Assembly (NCBI RefSeq): GCF_900102225.1
Contig: NZ_FNBF01000024.1
Location: 1-32,361 of the forward strand
Direction: 5' to 3'
DNA: 32,361 nucleotides
DNA from: Eubacterium pyruvativorans
GTDB lineage: Bacteria > Bacillota > Clostridia > Peptostreptococcales > Anaerovoracaceae
Below are positions 1 through 8,477 of this stretch, one piece after another. The notes below the pieces were generated by a model, which worked only from the letters and a program-made list of their open reading frames with translations, searched no databases and was not told the origin of the DNA. How positions within the stretch are numbered: position 1 is the stretch's first letter; every line of letters starts with the position of its first letter. Position numbers and translations under genes: made by a program.

Positions 1-323
1 TTCCCAAGGCGATCGAGTGCCTGGAAAACGGCCTGGATGAGTCTCTGACCTTTTATGGATATCCGGACCTTGATCCCAGGAAAGTCTCTTCCAGCAATAT
101 GATCGAGCGCCTGAACCGCGAGATCCGTCGCAGGACAAGCATCGTAGGCGTATTTCCGAACGAGGACTCCTACGTTCGGCTGGTGACAACCTACCTGATG
201 GAATATTCTGAGGACTGGTCGACATCACGGAGTTACATTCGTGAATCCGCCATCACAAAAATCCTTGAACAACAGGCCGCCTGATCATTATCGGGGACTC
301 AATGGAAACTTTTTGCGAACAAT
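1..323 (+). mobile_element. IS256-family insertion sequence, right-hand part (cut by window start)
   Basis: This holds the 3' end of a transposase gene followed by a terminal inverted repeat. The stretch TTTTGCGAACAAT at 311-323 is the exact reverse complement of ATTGTTCGCAAAA at 32017-32029, which precedes the transposase start at the other end of the window. The outer tip may lie a few bases further, around 332, where the two ends still match partly. Family assignment rests on the transposase; the repeat match is seen directly. Confidence 0.8.
3..284 (+). CDS. IS256-family transposase, C-terminal fragment (5' end outside window)
   Basis: The reading frame is open from the first bases and stops at 282-284. 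It contains the IS256-type C-terminal block with the catalytic glutamate region (SSNMIERLNREIRRR) and the following IVGVFPN segment, in which the family ends. The Asp residues of the DDE triad would lie upstream of the window. The fragment ends in QQAA, typical of the same subfamily as the N-terminal fragment at 32108. It is partial because of the window edge; nothing suggests it is broken. Confidence 0.85.
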   Translation, partial: PKAIECLENGLDESLTFYGYPDLDPRKVSSSNMIERLNREIRRRTSIVGVFPNEDSYVRLVTTYLMEYSEDWSTSRSYIRESAITKILEQQAA

Positions 324-439
324 TCTTGACACTAGCTTTAGACTGCTATAGCATTTTCACGTTATTGCGCTCCCATAATCCGAAGAACAACCTCTTCCGC
401 ATTTTCTCCCCGCCGTTGCATGGAAAATAATTATGCATG

Positions 440-489
440 AAAAAACAGGCCGCCGCAGCCGGTGATTCCTCACCTGCTGCAGCGGCCTG
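440..489 (-). terminator. Rho-independent terminator of the Wadjet operon
   Basis: A long GC-rich hairpin (446-489, arms based on CAGGCCGC and GCGGCCTG with a TTCC-type loop) is followed, in minus-strand direction, by a T run (A run at 440-445 on the plus strand). It lies about 40 bp past the jetD stop codon and fits as the end of the four-gene operon. The stretch between it and the IS end at 323 shows nothing else recognisable. Confidence 0.85.
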
Positions 490-528
490 TGTCTAACAGA
501 TCTCCCTCCAGCCGTCCGATGATCTGCC

Positions 529-1767
529 TTATTTATTCAGAAAACTTTCCTGCTCGATGGTGACACCGTGATACAGAATCCTCTCTATCGCATCCTGAAA
601 CAGCGGGTATTTTCCCGTCTCCATATCTTCATGCAGGGAAGTCAGATACTCTTCGGAACGTTCCAGTCCGTGCTCGTGAAACAGATCCACACATTCGCCG
701 GACATGCGCATGGGCGTCAGGGAAGGAATCAGTTCCTGTAATCGATTGAACATCCGGAAGCCACCGGTGTCGATATCCGCCCAGAAACGGATCTGCGTGG
801 TTTCAGCTGCCCTGCGGGAAATCAATGCGATCAGCTTTCTCTTCCGGGGGCTGAGGAATCCGCCATGATAGACAACCAGCTCTTCCGGCTGCTTCTCTGA
901 CATCACATACTCATCGTAGTTGGTTTTGTTTTCAATGAACGTTATGCACCGGACGGCCGTCAGGTCTATTTCCGTAATGAAATCCACCAGTGTACTGGGC
1001 AAGGCCAGACCACTGGGTGCAGCGCCGATGCAGATCCGTCCCTGATTCGTCCGGATACTGCAGTTCCCGGCCAGCTCATAATATTCCGGACGTGCGTAGA
1101 TCCCCAGAAACGCCAGCTGCTCCCGCTCACCCATTTCGGCTTCCTCGCAGGCCAGAGCCAGCTCCATATCATATTTCCTTGCGATTTTCAGAAATATGTC
1201 CCGGATATTCCGCTCGAAGTATTTCGTGTCGGAATAGCACCGGCTGCTGAAAGCACGCATCGTGATATCCCCGGACAGTGCGGAATACCCCCGAAATGCG
1301 CAGAGCAAGTCCGCTAACATTGTATCGTCATCCTTGCAGAAAGCAGGAACCTTCATCTGCTCTCCGGCAGACTGACAGACCGCATCTTTCCATGCTGTAA
1401 TCCAGGGAACCGTAACGTGATCCAGTCCGGTACTGACCGCATCAACGAACCGATTCGCCCGCATGCGGGGATGCTGCCTTTCGGTCAGGGCATAGCACTG
1501 CATGACCCGGTCCAGGCACAGTACGATGACCGAAAGCACCGGCCGTCCTTTGACCCACTCCAGCTGCACCAAATGCTGCTTCTCCAGCGCTTTGGCTGCT
1601 TCGTTGTAGGAATCTCGCACCGCCGCATCCTCGTAAGCGTACTCCGGCAGGTCCTTCTTTTCTACCTTCAGCATCACCCTCCGGTTGGAAACGCCGGGTT
1701 CTGTGAGATGCTTGCTGTGCTCGTATTTGTCCAGCAGCCGGTTCATTATAATGCGCTGTTCATTCAT
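529..1767 (-). CDS. jetD: Wadjet protein JetD (Toprim-like nuclease subunit)
   Basis: This 412-residue protein is the last gene of the Wadjet operon. In known Wadjet systems JetD is the nuclease that cuts closed circular DNA after the JetABC SMC-type motor has extruded it. The C-terminal third has Toprim-like features: an acidic position in FIENKTNY (Glu279) and a DIDTGG motif (331-336), matching the DUF2220-type domain expected for JetD. The N-terminal half is probably the DNA-binding arm region, with no motif I can name securely. The start ATG overlaps the jetC stop as ATGA and sits behind AAGGAG inside jetC, so the two are translationally coupled. Length fits the family (about 400). Confidence 0.85.
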   Translation of the reverse strand: MNEQRIIMNRLLDKYEHSKHLTEPGVSNRRVMLKVEKKDLPEYAYEDAAVRDSYNEAAKALEKQHLVQLEWVKGRPVLSVIVLCLDRVMQCYALTERQHPRMRANRFVDAVSTGLDHVTVPWITAWKDAVCQSAGEQMKVPAFCKDDDTMLADLLCAFRGYSALSGDITMRAFSSRCYSDTKYFERNIRDIFLKIARKYDMELALACEEAEMGEREQLAFLGIYARPEYYELAGNCSIRTNQGRICIGAAPSGLALPSTLVDFITEIDLTAVRCITFIENKTNYDEYVMSEKQPEELVVYHGGFLSPRKRKLIALISRRAAETTQIRFWADIDTGGFRMFNRLQELIPSLTPMRMSGECVDLFHEHGLERSEEYLTSLHEDMETGKYPLFQDAIERILYHGVTIEQESFLNK

Positions 1768-4700
1768 GAAGTCATCTCCTTGCCGAAGGACAGGATATGC
1801 ATTCTGTACTTTTCTTTGTTCACCAGCAGCGTGCGGTCGGCGATCGGCATAATGTCCGAAACTTTGTCCGGTGGTGTGCAGATGATGGCCTGCAGTCCCA
1901 TCTTCCGCAGCAGGCGGACACTCTCGGTAATGCGGTCACCGTCCATCTTGTTAAATGCCTCGTCGAATACGACCAGTCGGACGGTATTCCCGAAGCTGGA
2001 CGTATCGTTCACCCGATACAGCTGGGCGAATGAAGCCAGAACCGCAATATAGAACGGGGTCTGTGTTTCCCCGCCGGACTTGGTGTTCAGCGACTGGGAA
2101 AGCAGCTGCTTCGCACCATTCTGATCGGTGGTCTCCAGGTCAAACTTCAGGTAGGTTCTGAAGTCTGTATATCTCTGAATGTTTTCCTGCAGTTCGCTCT
2201 GCTTTCTGGCATTCAGCTGTGTATCGTCCGCCATGGTGATCTGACTGAACAGTTTCTCGATCAGCGGTCCGTATTTCTCCTGGAACGGCAGCGCCAGCAG
2301 CCCCATTTCACCGTCCATCAGTTCCGGGGCCATAATCATGTCATAGTATTCGGCGTAATCCGGATTGCGCTCGACCCGGAACTGGTACCGGTCTGTTCCA
2401 AACTGCGCCTGGCGGAGTGCACGGTTCAGATTGCGCACCTGATCCTGTACCTGATCGATGCTGGATTTCAACTTTGCCAGGAAATCGTTCTGGAACTGCT
2501 CCATTGCGCTCTCCCGGGCCTTGACGATCTTCTCCCGGTACTGGGGCAGCTCGCTTTCTTCCAGGAGACGCTGCTCCGCCTCATACTCCTGGTTATCCAT
2601 GGCTTCCACATGGAAAGAACAGGATTTCATCCGATCGGCATATTCCCTGCGTGCAGTAAACAGCTTATTCCGTGCCGTTTCCAGTTCGTTCACGCTCTGT
2701 TCTAACCGGTTGCTGAAGTTCCGGTGGATTATATCCGCACGCTTCAGACGGGCGAATTCCTGCTGATACCGGGGGATGCCGGTGTTGTCCCGGTATTCCG
2801 GAGAAAACTCTTCTTCCAGGCGGTCCTCCGTCTCGGCATGCTGCCGATTATGATCCGGCAGCACTGCGGCATCCAGATGCCGGATACGCTCTTCGTAATG
2901 GCCGATCCGAATCATTTTCTGTTTCTTTTCGTTATTCAGCACAATGATTTCATTTCCCAGTGCCGTAATGGTGCGGCGCTGCTCATTCAGCCACAGCAGA
3001 TCCAGCTTGGACAGCTGGTCATCAATGTCGGTGACTTCCGTTGTGATTTCGATGCTGCGCAGGTATGCGGTCTGTTTCTCTGCAATGGTATTCTGCACGA
3101 AGAAACGGCTGAAGAGAGGTTCTTTCTCCTGCACGAGCAACTGCCCGACGGGCTTCTCGTTCCGCAGTTCCTGCTCAATCTGTGTGATCTCCTCCTCCAG
3201 CCTGGCAATTCTCTGTCCCAGTGCCCGCCGGCCGATAAACGCATCGTTCATTCGTTCCCGGGGTATCGGGCGGGCGACGTAGCCCTGATAGAGCATTCCG
3301 TCTGCTGTAATTGCGATCTTGAAATTGCGCAGCTGCTGAACAGTGTCACAGCACACCACCCGTCCCAGCAGGTAATCCACATAGCTGCGGGCCAGCGGAT
3401 TGTCTGTCTCCACTTTTTTCGCAAGACTGTCCTCCCGGGGACGGATCTTCTCCCGCTCCCAGAGCTTGCCCACATCCACCAGACCAAAGGACGAGGATCC
3501 GAACTCGTTTTTTATCCGATTGAAAACAGAAAGTGAGGTCCGGTAGTATGCCGGATCGATCAACAGATAGAACTTCTGTGTGTGAAGGTAGCCCTCCACC
3601 GCTCCGCACCACAGTTCATCGGTTACCTCCAGCACATCCGCCAGGATGTGGATGGCAACCGGCTTTCCGACCTGGCGCTCAAGCTCACCGGCCAGTCTCC
3701 CCTTCAGCTGCAGCAGGCCCTTCGGGTAATCCTTGATTCCCTTCCGGAGATTCGCCAGGGCCAGGCTCTTCTCGTCCCGCTGCTCTTTCAGTTCTGCCCG
3801 GCGGTCCTCCAGCCTGTGCCGGGCACTGCGGATCACATCAGAAAACACCGCCGCCGTCTTCCGGGCATTTTCGAAAGGCGCCAGAGAATGGGAAAACATT
3901 TCCTCGTCTCCGGAACCAAAGACCGAATAGGCCTGCAGGATGCCCCGGGCAGCTTCCTGCACCGGCGAAAGGAGTTCATTCTCCTTCTGCCGGAGGATTG
4001 CATTGCACAGTTCTTCCAGCCGAAGCGCTTCTCTTCTGATTTCCTGCGCCAAGGACTTCAGATTCTGACGCAGCTGTTCCTGTTCTTCCAGCAGCCCCTG
4101 CTTACGGCTGCGCAGCTTCTCCTCCTCCTGAAATACACTGCTCTGCGCACAGGCCAGGTCCAGCTCCCGCCGTCGGTTCTCCTTCTTCGTGATCTGATCC
4201 GTGATTTCCCGGATGCTCGCTTCAATGGCAGCTAATTTTTCAATGCAGTCTTTCTTTTCAAGTTCTGCCCGGTTAATCTGATCCTGCTCCATTTCTTTTT
4301 TCGACCACAGCACCAGGAAAGTCTGCACCCGCCGGCGCTCGACTGCCTGCTGCATCTCCCGGTATAGTCTGCCGATCTCCTGCAGGGCGGCCAGCCTCTC
4401 CTCCTGCCTCTGGGCCAGCAGCTCCTGCCGCTTATAATCCCGGATATTCTGCTGCATGGCTTCAATATCCGGCTTATCGGGAATGTCACAGATGTTCTCC
4501 GTGATAAACTTCTGGATGTCCACAATCGGGCGGAAGGATACTGCCTTCTTCATCATCCGGAGAACCTGCTCATTGTGAACATTCCAGCGGGAAAGCATGT
4601 TCCTGCGATACTCCTTCTGGGTATCATAGATTTCTGCTCTGGCATAGTTCTGCTTCAGAAAACGGCGCAGTGCGGGAATCTCCATTGCCTCTCCGTTCTC

Positions 4701-5111
4701 CACGAAGCAGTTTTCCGGCAGGGTGCCCACATAAATGAAGAAGCGGTCCTGCCTGCTGCCGTCACTGCGGCAGTCGAAAACAACCCCTGTGACGAAACTG
4801 TTTCCCTCCGCCTCATCCTGAAACTCACAGGCGATATAACTGGAGAAATCTTTTCCACGGCGGGAATACGGGTTGTTCTCATCCATGTCCGCCCGGAGAT
4901 ACCCGTCCAGCGTGCGCTGAGACTTTTCATTGGCGGCCTGATTGAAATTTCTGGCATTCGTTTCGCCCAGCAGTACAATCTGCAGTGCATCGATCACCGT
5001 CGATTTTCCCGCACCGTTCTTTCCCGTCAGGAAGTTCACATCGCCCACCTCGATGAGCTCCTTACTAAAATACAGCCAATTAATCAGCAGAATCTTCTTC
5101 AGCTTCTTCAT
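1764..5111 (-). CDS. jetC: Wadjet protein JetC (SMC/MukB-like ATPase)
   Basis: This 1115-residue SMC-like ATPase is the DNA-extruding motor subunit of Wadjet. Walker A is GKNGAGKST near residues 30-38. Long charged, Gln/Glu-rich coiled-coil arms flank a central hinge-like segment around 450-640. The ABC signature KSGGE lies near 1011-1015 and Walker B VVFDEAF near 1047-1053. Head motifs at both ends with coiled coils between is the SMC/MukB/Rad50 plan. A longer ATG exists at 5141, but AAAGGAGG sits just before the ATG at 5111, so 5111 is chosen. This start lies 32 nt inside jetB and the stop overlaps jetD, indicating one co-translated unit. All visible ATPase motifs look intact. Confidence 0.9.
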   Translation of the reverse strand: MKKLKKILLINWLYFSKELIEVGDVNFLTGKNGAGKSTVIDALQIVLLGETNARNFNQAANEKSQRTLDGYLRADMDENNPYSRRGKDFSSYIACEFQDEAEGNSFVTGVVFDCRSDGSRQDRFFIYVGTLPENCFVENGEAMEIPALRRFLKQNYARAEIYDTQKEYRRNMLSRWNVHNEQVLRMMKKAVSFRPIVDIQKFITENICDIPDKPDIEAMQQNIRDYKRQELLAQRQEERLAALQEIGRLYREMQQAVERRRVQTFLVLWSKKEMEQDQINRAELEKKDCIEKLAAIEASIREITDQITKKENRRRELDLACAQSSVFQEEEKLRSRKQGLLEEQEQLRQNLKSLAQEIRREALRLEELCNAILRQKENELLSPVQEAARGILQAYSVFGSGDEEMFSHSLAPFENARKTAAVFSDVIRSARHRLEDRRAELKEQRDEKSLALANLRKGIKDYPKGLLQLKGRLAGELERQVGKPVAIHILADVLEVTDELWCGAVEGYLHTQKFYLLIDPAYYRTSLSVFNRIKNEFGSSSFGLVDVGKLWEREKIRPREDSLAKKVETDNPLARSYVDYLLGRVVCCDTVQQLRNFKIAITADGMLYQGYVARPIPRERMNDAFIGRRALGQRIARLEEEITQIEQELRNEKPVGQLLVQEKEPLFSRFFVQNTIAEKQTAYLRSIEITTEVTDIDDQLSKLDLLWLNEQRRTITALGNEIIVLNNEKKQKMIRIGHYEERIRHLDAAVLPDHNRQHAETEDRLEEEFSPEYRDNTGIPRYQQEFARLKRADIIHRNFSNRLEQSVNELETARNKLFTARREYADRMKSCSFHVEAMDNQEYEAEQRLLEESELPQYREKIVKARESAMEQFQNDFLAKLKSSIDQVQDQVRNLNRALRQAQFGTDRYQFRVERNPDYAEYYDMIMAPELMDGEMGLLALPFQEKYGPLIEKLFSQITMADDTQLNARKQSELQENIQRYTDFRTYLKFDLETTDQNGAKQLLSQSLNTKSGGETQTPFYIAVLASFAQLYRVNDTSSFGNTVRLVVFDEAFNKMDGDRITESVRLLRKMGLQAIICTPPDKVSDIMPIADRTLLVNKEKYRMHILSFGKEMTS

Positions 5112-5709
5112 CGGCCTCCTCCTTTCGCAGCGCGGATACAACAGCGTTCAGTTTCTCGCCGGACACAGCGGTCAGGATCGTCGGAAGAATGGCGAATTTG
5201 CAGCTGCTCTGGTTGAACTTTCCTTCGATGCGCTGAATAATCGAATGGTTTTCCAGCAGGGTCAGGGCCCGCTTCACCTCGGCCATGTTGGGTTTCGACG
5301 GCAGAATTGCATAATCAGTCACAACCTTTTCCAGAACGTCCCGCACGGTGCAGACCGCATCCTGTTCCAGGCCCAGCCGGTCCTGATTGTCCTCATAGAG
5401 CAGGCGCAGAGCCAGCAATATGGCGGTTTCCTTCTTGTTCAGGTTACAGCGGTTCGCCTCATCCGTGTTGGCCACATAATAGTAGCCATTCAGATCGTCA
5501 TGACGCAGATCCCAGTCCAGAAGTCCGAGATACTCCTGCACTGCTTCGAAATTCCGGCTCAGAAACGTATAATCCGGATTATTCACCCTGCCCTTTCCGG
5601 GGCGGTACAAGGTCCGCACCACATAGGTCCGGCTTAGAAGCTGATTGCATACGGACTTAAACTGTTCCAGCTCCCGGGAGGTTGCCTGCTGCAAAAATTC
5701 GAAATTCAT
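5080..5709 (-). CDS. jetB: Wadjet protein JetB (DUF4194-type, MukE/kleisin-associated winged-helix)
   Basis: This 209-residue acidic protein sits between jetA and jetC, where DUF4194-type JetB (the MukE-like winged-helix partner) is found in Wadjet operons. The body (about 1-170) contains alternating helices and a segment LNKKETAILLALRLLYED typical of the family. The tail is very acidic (EEEADEEAEED). The start ATG overlaps the jetA stop as ATGA, and its 3' end overlaps jetC by 32 nt. The assignment rests on size, order and general resemblance rather than catalytic residues, since the subunit is structural. Confidence 0.8.
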   Translation of the reverse strand: MNFEFLQQATSRELEQFKSVCNQLLSRTYVVRTLYRPGKGRVNNPDYTFLSRNFEAVQEYLGLLDWDLRHDDLNGYYYVANTDEANRCNLNKKETAILLALRLLYEDNQDRLGLEQDAVCTVRDVLEKVVTDYAILPSKPNMAEVKRALTLLENHSIIQRIEGKFNQSSCKFAILPTILTAVSGEKLNAVVSALRKEEADEEAEEDSAD

Positions 5710-7109
5710 TTCTTTTTCTCGACCTCCTTCCGGCGAATCTCCATCTGCGGGATGGCATATCCGTTTTCACGGAAAGTCCCTTCCAGTTCCCTGATCTGAT
5801 ACCCGGCAGCAGGGTCTCCGCCGGTCAGCACCGCCAGCAGACTCATGATATACGCCTTGTCATCCCGGATCCCCAGATCCTTGGAATAGCAGGTTTCCGC
5901 ATCTCCCAGCCACCCCTGCACATATTCCGCTATAGCCCCACGGCCGTATTCAGAATGCAGCAGTTCCGCAGCCCGGGCGGCAGCATCCGCATCAGAGACC
6001 GTTTCCTGAACGAGAACCGGCGCCGCCTTTGTCCTCTTCCCCGGACGTTTCCGGTACCACAGACTCTTCTCGGAAAGGAAGGACTGCTCATAAATCTGAA
6101 ACACGGGCTGAATCCGGTCCACCAGATCCCCGGCGCGGCGGTTCCGGGACAGTGCCGTCAGCAGCACATTCAGATTGCCCCGGACGCTCTGGTCCCGATT
6201 CGTCAGATTCTCGACTTTCTGCGTCGCCGCCCTGGTGTAGCGCCGAACCTGCGCATCAATCTCATCGAGATAATCATGCTCTATGCTGTCGTATCGCTCA
6301 TCGATCCAGAAAATCTTCCGCAGCAGATCGGCACGGCACGCCTCCACAGTGTCGCCCCGCCTGTCCTGATAAGCGACATTTGCCATTGCAAGCAGCAGCG
6401 CATCATCCTCCGCCCAGTTCCTCAGAACCGACTGGATCGGGACACGGTATTTCGGCACAGAATCCTTGATTTTCAAAGGCCGAATGTATGCCTCGATCAC
6501 CTTCTGCCCGAAATCATCGAAGTGGGACGCCAGCACCTGATTGACATCCTGCATGTCGATCTGCATCTGGAAATAGTGCTTCACATTATGATAGACCATC
6601 TGCAGCAGCTTAATCAGTGCGCTGGTATTGTCATAGGCGCTGTAGACGGCGGCCATTTTCTCATATACATTTCCACTCTCATGGGCCACTTTCAGGGACG
6701 AATAGGTGTTGAACACATAGGAATATCCCCGCACAGTGCTGTCATCCCGGAGCTGATGGAACAGTTCCAGCAGACGGCTGCTATAGCCGGGAACAGTGAT
6801 GTACTCCTCGAAGTCCTCCCCCCGTTCTTTCTCAAACCACCCCTTGCTGCAAAGCTTTCGGATCAGAAAACGGGCCCTGCCGGAGATATCACGCAGCTCC
6901 TCCTCGTCGATATCCTCCCCTTCGAAGGTCGCCTCCGCCAGCTGCTCCTCTAATTTGCTGCGCAGCATGGAATACAGCGCATCCTCCCGTATTTTCAGAT
7001 TGTCGCGGTACGCAGTGTACAGCACATCCAGTGCGTCCGCATACAGCGCACGGTTGGGCGAGGACAAAGGCGAAAAGAGCTCGCTCGGAACCGCCTCAAA
7101 GAATTTCAT
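5706..7109 (-). CDS. jetA: Wadjet protein JetA (MukF/kleisin-like, DUF5716-like)
   Basis: This 467-residue protein is the first gene of the Wadjet operon and takes the kleisin (MukF-like) role that bridges the JetC heads. It begins KFFEAVPSELFSPLSSPNR, followed by an N-terminal winged-helix-like region (to about 110), a long helical middle, and a Lys/Glu-rich C-terminus. I believe it belongs to the JetA family formerly called DUF5716, common in Clostridia; the exact Wadjet subtype (I versus III) cannot be settled by eye. The start is supported by AGGAGG seven bases upstream. A perfect dyad abuts this ribosome binding site and a promoter lies about 105 bp upstream. Confidence 0.85.
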   Translation of the reverse strand: MKFFEAVPSELFSPLSSPNRALYADALDVLYTAYRDNLKIREDALYSMLRSKLEEQLAEATFEGEDIDEEELRDISGRARFLIRKLCSKGWFEKERGEDFEEYITVPGYSSRLLELFHQLRDDSTVRGYSYVFNTYSSLKVAHESGNVYEKMAAVYSAYDNTSALIKLLQMVYHNVKHYFQMQIDMQDVNQVLASHFDDFGQKVIEAYIRPLKIKDSVPKYRVPIQSVLRNWAEDDALLLAMANVAYQDRRGDTVEACRADLLRKIFWIDERYDSIEHDYLDEIDAQVRRYTRAATQKVENLTNRDQSVRGNLNVLLTALSRNRRAGDLVDRIQPVFQIYEQSFLSEKSLWYRKRPGKRTKAAPVLVQETVSDADAAARAAELLHSEYGRGAIAEYVQGWLGDAETCYSKDLGIRDDKAYIMSLLAVLTGGDPAAGYQIRELEGTFRENGYAIPQMEIRRKEVEKKK

Positions 7110-7123
7110 GAAACTTCCTCCTG

Positions 7124-7158
7124 CAGACAGGGGTAATGCACTGCATTACCCCTGTCTG
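7124..7158 (-). promoter_or_regulatory. 35-bp perfect dyad in the jetA leader
   Basis: Arms of 17 bp (CAGACAGGGGTAATGCA and its exact complement) are separated by one base. The dyad ends one base before the jetA AGGAGG (7117-7122) and lies downstream of the predicted promoter, so it would be transcribed into the leader RNA. No T run follows, arguing against a simple terminator. It could be a dyad operator, a cruciform or an RNA hairpin next to the ribosome site. The symmetry is seen directly; the role is inferred. Confidence 0.85.
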
Positions 7159-7215
7159 TCTCAGATTTCCAACTGTAAAATCGGATCATTTCCTGCTGAT
7201 ACAACTACTCATTTT

Positions 7216-7246
7216 AGTATAACAGCCCTTTGAATACCTATTCAAA
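7216..7246 (-). promoter_or_regulatory. Predicted jetABCD promoter with palindrome over the -35 box
   Basis: On the minus strand TTGAAT (7245-7240) and TATACT (7221-7216) are separated by 18 bp. The -35 box is inside an 18-bp palindrome, TTTGAATA-N2-TATTCAAA (7229-7246), which would suit a repressor. The palindrome ends three bases before the stop codon of the upstream gene. Start of transcription would be near 7209. Confidence 0.55.
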
Positions 7247-7248
7247 AC

Positions 7249-8079
7249 CTAATTAATATCAAGTTTATCAAATCCTATGTCATTCAAACTCATTTTTGCA
7301 GTTGTTTTTAATAATAAATTCCACGAGTTGATTGCATATCTTAGGTCAGAATTAGAGAATTCGTTCATCTCTGTCCCTGTTCTTCGGAATGAAGCCGCAG
7401 TGTCATTAGTACTCCAATTATATCTAATTGACTCTGCATAATCCCTGATATCAAAATAAAGATAGGAGTTCATTAATTTTTTCTGTGTCTCGTCAATATT
7501 GTTTATTTCCACTTTCGCCGTGTATACATATCCCATTCTAATGGCCATGCTGACCGATGTTTCAAAACGATAGTTATTGTGATCAGACTCAATGGAGTAA
7601 TAAAATATCAATTTATCCGTAGATTCGTCGTAGGATACATTCGTGAATGATTTTCGTCCCACATCAGGATTATCATTGTCAATCTGAATGACGGGATCAC
7701 CACCCCCATTGACATACCCACCGTCATATAACAAATTCATCAAATACTCTTTATTCCATTCATCTGAATTTACCACATTAAAGGTACGACTTGCTTTCTG
7801 CTTTTTATATATTGCAGTAAATTTTACTTTACCTCTGTTCTTTGCTTTGATCTTTCCGGTCTTCTTATTGATTGTTGCAATCGTAGTATTACTGGATTTC
7901 CAGACGACTCCTTTCCCATAATTCGTTTTCAATTTAAGTGTATCATTGATACAAAGCTTATCCTGAGACGGCTTTAATATCTTGAGTTTCTTTGCAGCTA
8001 TCGACGGTATGAACGTAAACACGACCATAATTAGTACAGCCACGAGTATTGCTGTAAAACGCTTGAGCACTGTTTTCAT
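7249..8079 (-). CDS. Secreted protein with bacterial Ig-like (Big2) domain, function unknown
   Basis: This 276-residue protein has a signal peptide: a positively charged start, a hydrophobic core to about residue 25, and a cleavage-like IAA-KK site at 29-31. Residues about 32-105 form a Big2-type Ig-like fold (pattern VVWKSSNTTIATINKKTGKIKAKNRGKVKFTA). Residues 110-276 are an unrecognised C-terminal domain rich in Asn, Asp and Tyr. It is probably surface-exposed or secreted. GGGAGG precedes the ATG and a possible -10 box TATACT lies at 8138-8133. The gene is clearly AT-richer than the neighbouring Wadjet and aco genes, suggesting separate acquisition. It is on the same strand just upstream of jetA but has its own spacing; a link to defence is not shown. 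Confidence 0.75.
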   Translation of the reverse strand: MKTVLKRFTAILVAVLIMVVFTFIPSIAAKKLKILKPSQDKLCINDTLKLKTNYGKGVVWKSSNTTIATINKKTGKIKAKNRGKVKFTAIYKKQKASRTFNVVNSDEWNKEYLMNLLYDGGYVNGGGDPVIQIDNDNPDVGRKSFTNVSYDESTDKLIFYYSIESDHNNYRFETSVSMAIRMGYVYTAKVEINNIDETQKKLMNSYLYFDIRDYAESIRYNWSTNDTAASFRRTGTEMNEFSNSDLRYAINSWNLLLKTTAKMSLNDIGFDKLDIN

Positions 8080-8239
8080 GAAGTTTCCTCCCCTCTAATT
8101 ATTTAACACCAAGCAACAATATTACTCCACTTAGTATACACTATCAGAAAGTGCTTGTGCTCGCATCTATGTGCTTACAGTTCACAATCAGAACCGCCCA
8201 GATCTTTCCCATCCTGTTCTTGAACTTATGTTAGCGTAA

Positions 8240-8425
8240 TTGATATCCGTACACGATCCAAACTATCTCCATATGCTTTACCGCTTACGAAATCGCTTGC
8301 GATCGCTTACAAATTTAAAAAATAATGCAGAGATCATCCTGCATCAGCTTGGAATCTCTCCATCCAGCGCCATTCAGATGCTGTACAGCCAGATTGTTCT
8401 TACGAAGGGGATTGCCTCTGGATCT
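8240..8425 (+). pseudogene. Remnant of a RelB/DinJ-type antitoxin gene
   Basis: In the frame opening at 8240, the residues encoded by about 8306-8420 read LKNNAEIILHQLGISPSSAIQ, then MLYSQIVLTKGI. This matches the RelB/DinJ antitoxin ribbon-helix-helix pattern (LKxxAExILxxLGxSPSxAIxxxYxQIVLxxGxPF). The usual N-terminal strand is missing in frame, though a degenerate trace (SVIDIRTRSKL) can be read in another frame near 8233-8265. No toxin gene follows. The rest of 8080-8477 shows no other gene. The similarity is by eye, so it is offered as a decayed gene only. Confidence 0.5.
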
Positions 8426-8477
8426 TCATCTTTCATACAGAAATCCAACGGCAATCGGCAATATACAATTTTAACGC

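Noticed and set aside
5682-6953. A 423-codon plus-strand frame opposite jetA
   Set aside because: Its residue make-up (rich in His, Arg, Pro and Ile) and lack of a start site fit an antisense shadow of jetA.
7124-7158. The jetA leader dyad as a rho-independent terminator of the upstream Ig-like gene
   Set aside because: No T run follows in either direction, and AGGAGG for jetA comes immediately after.
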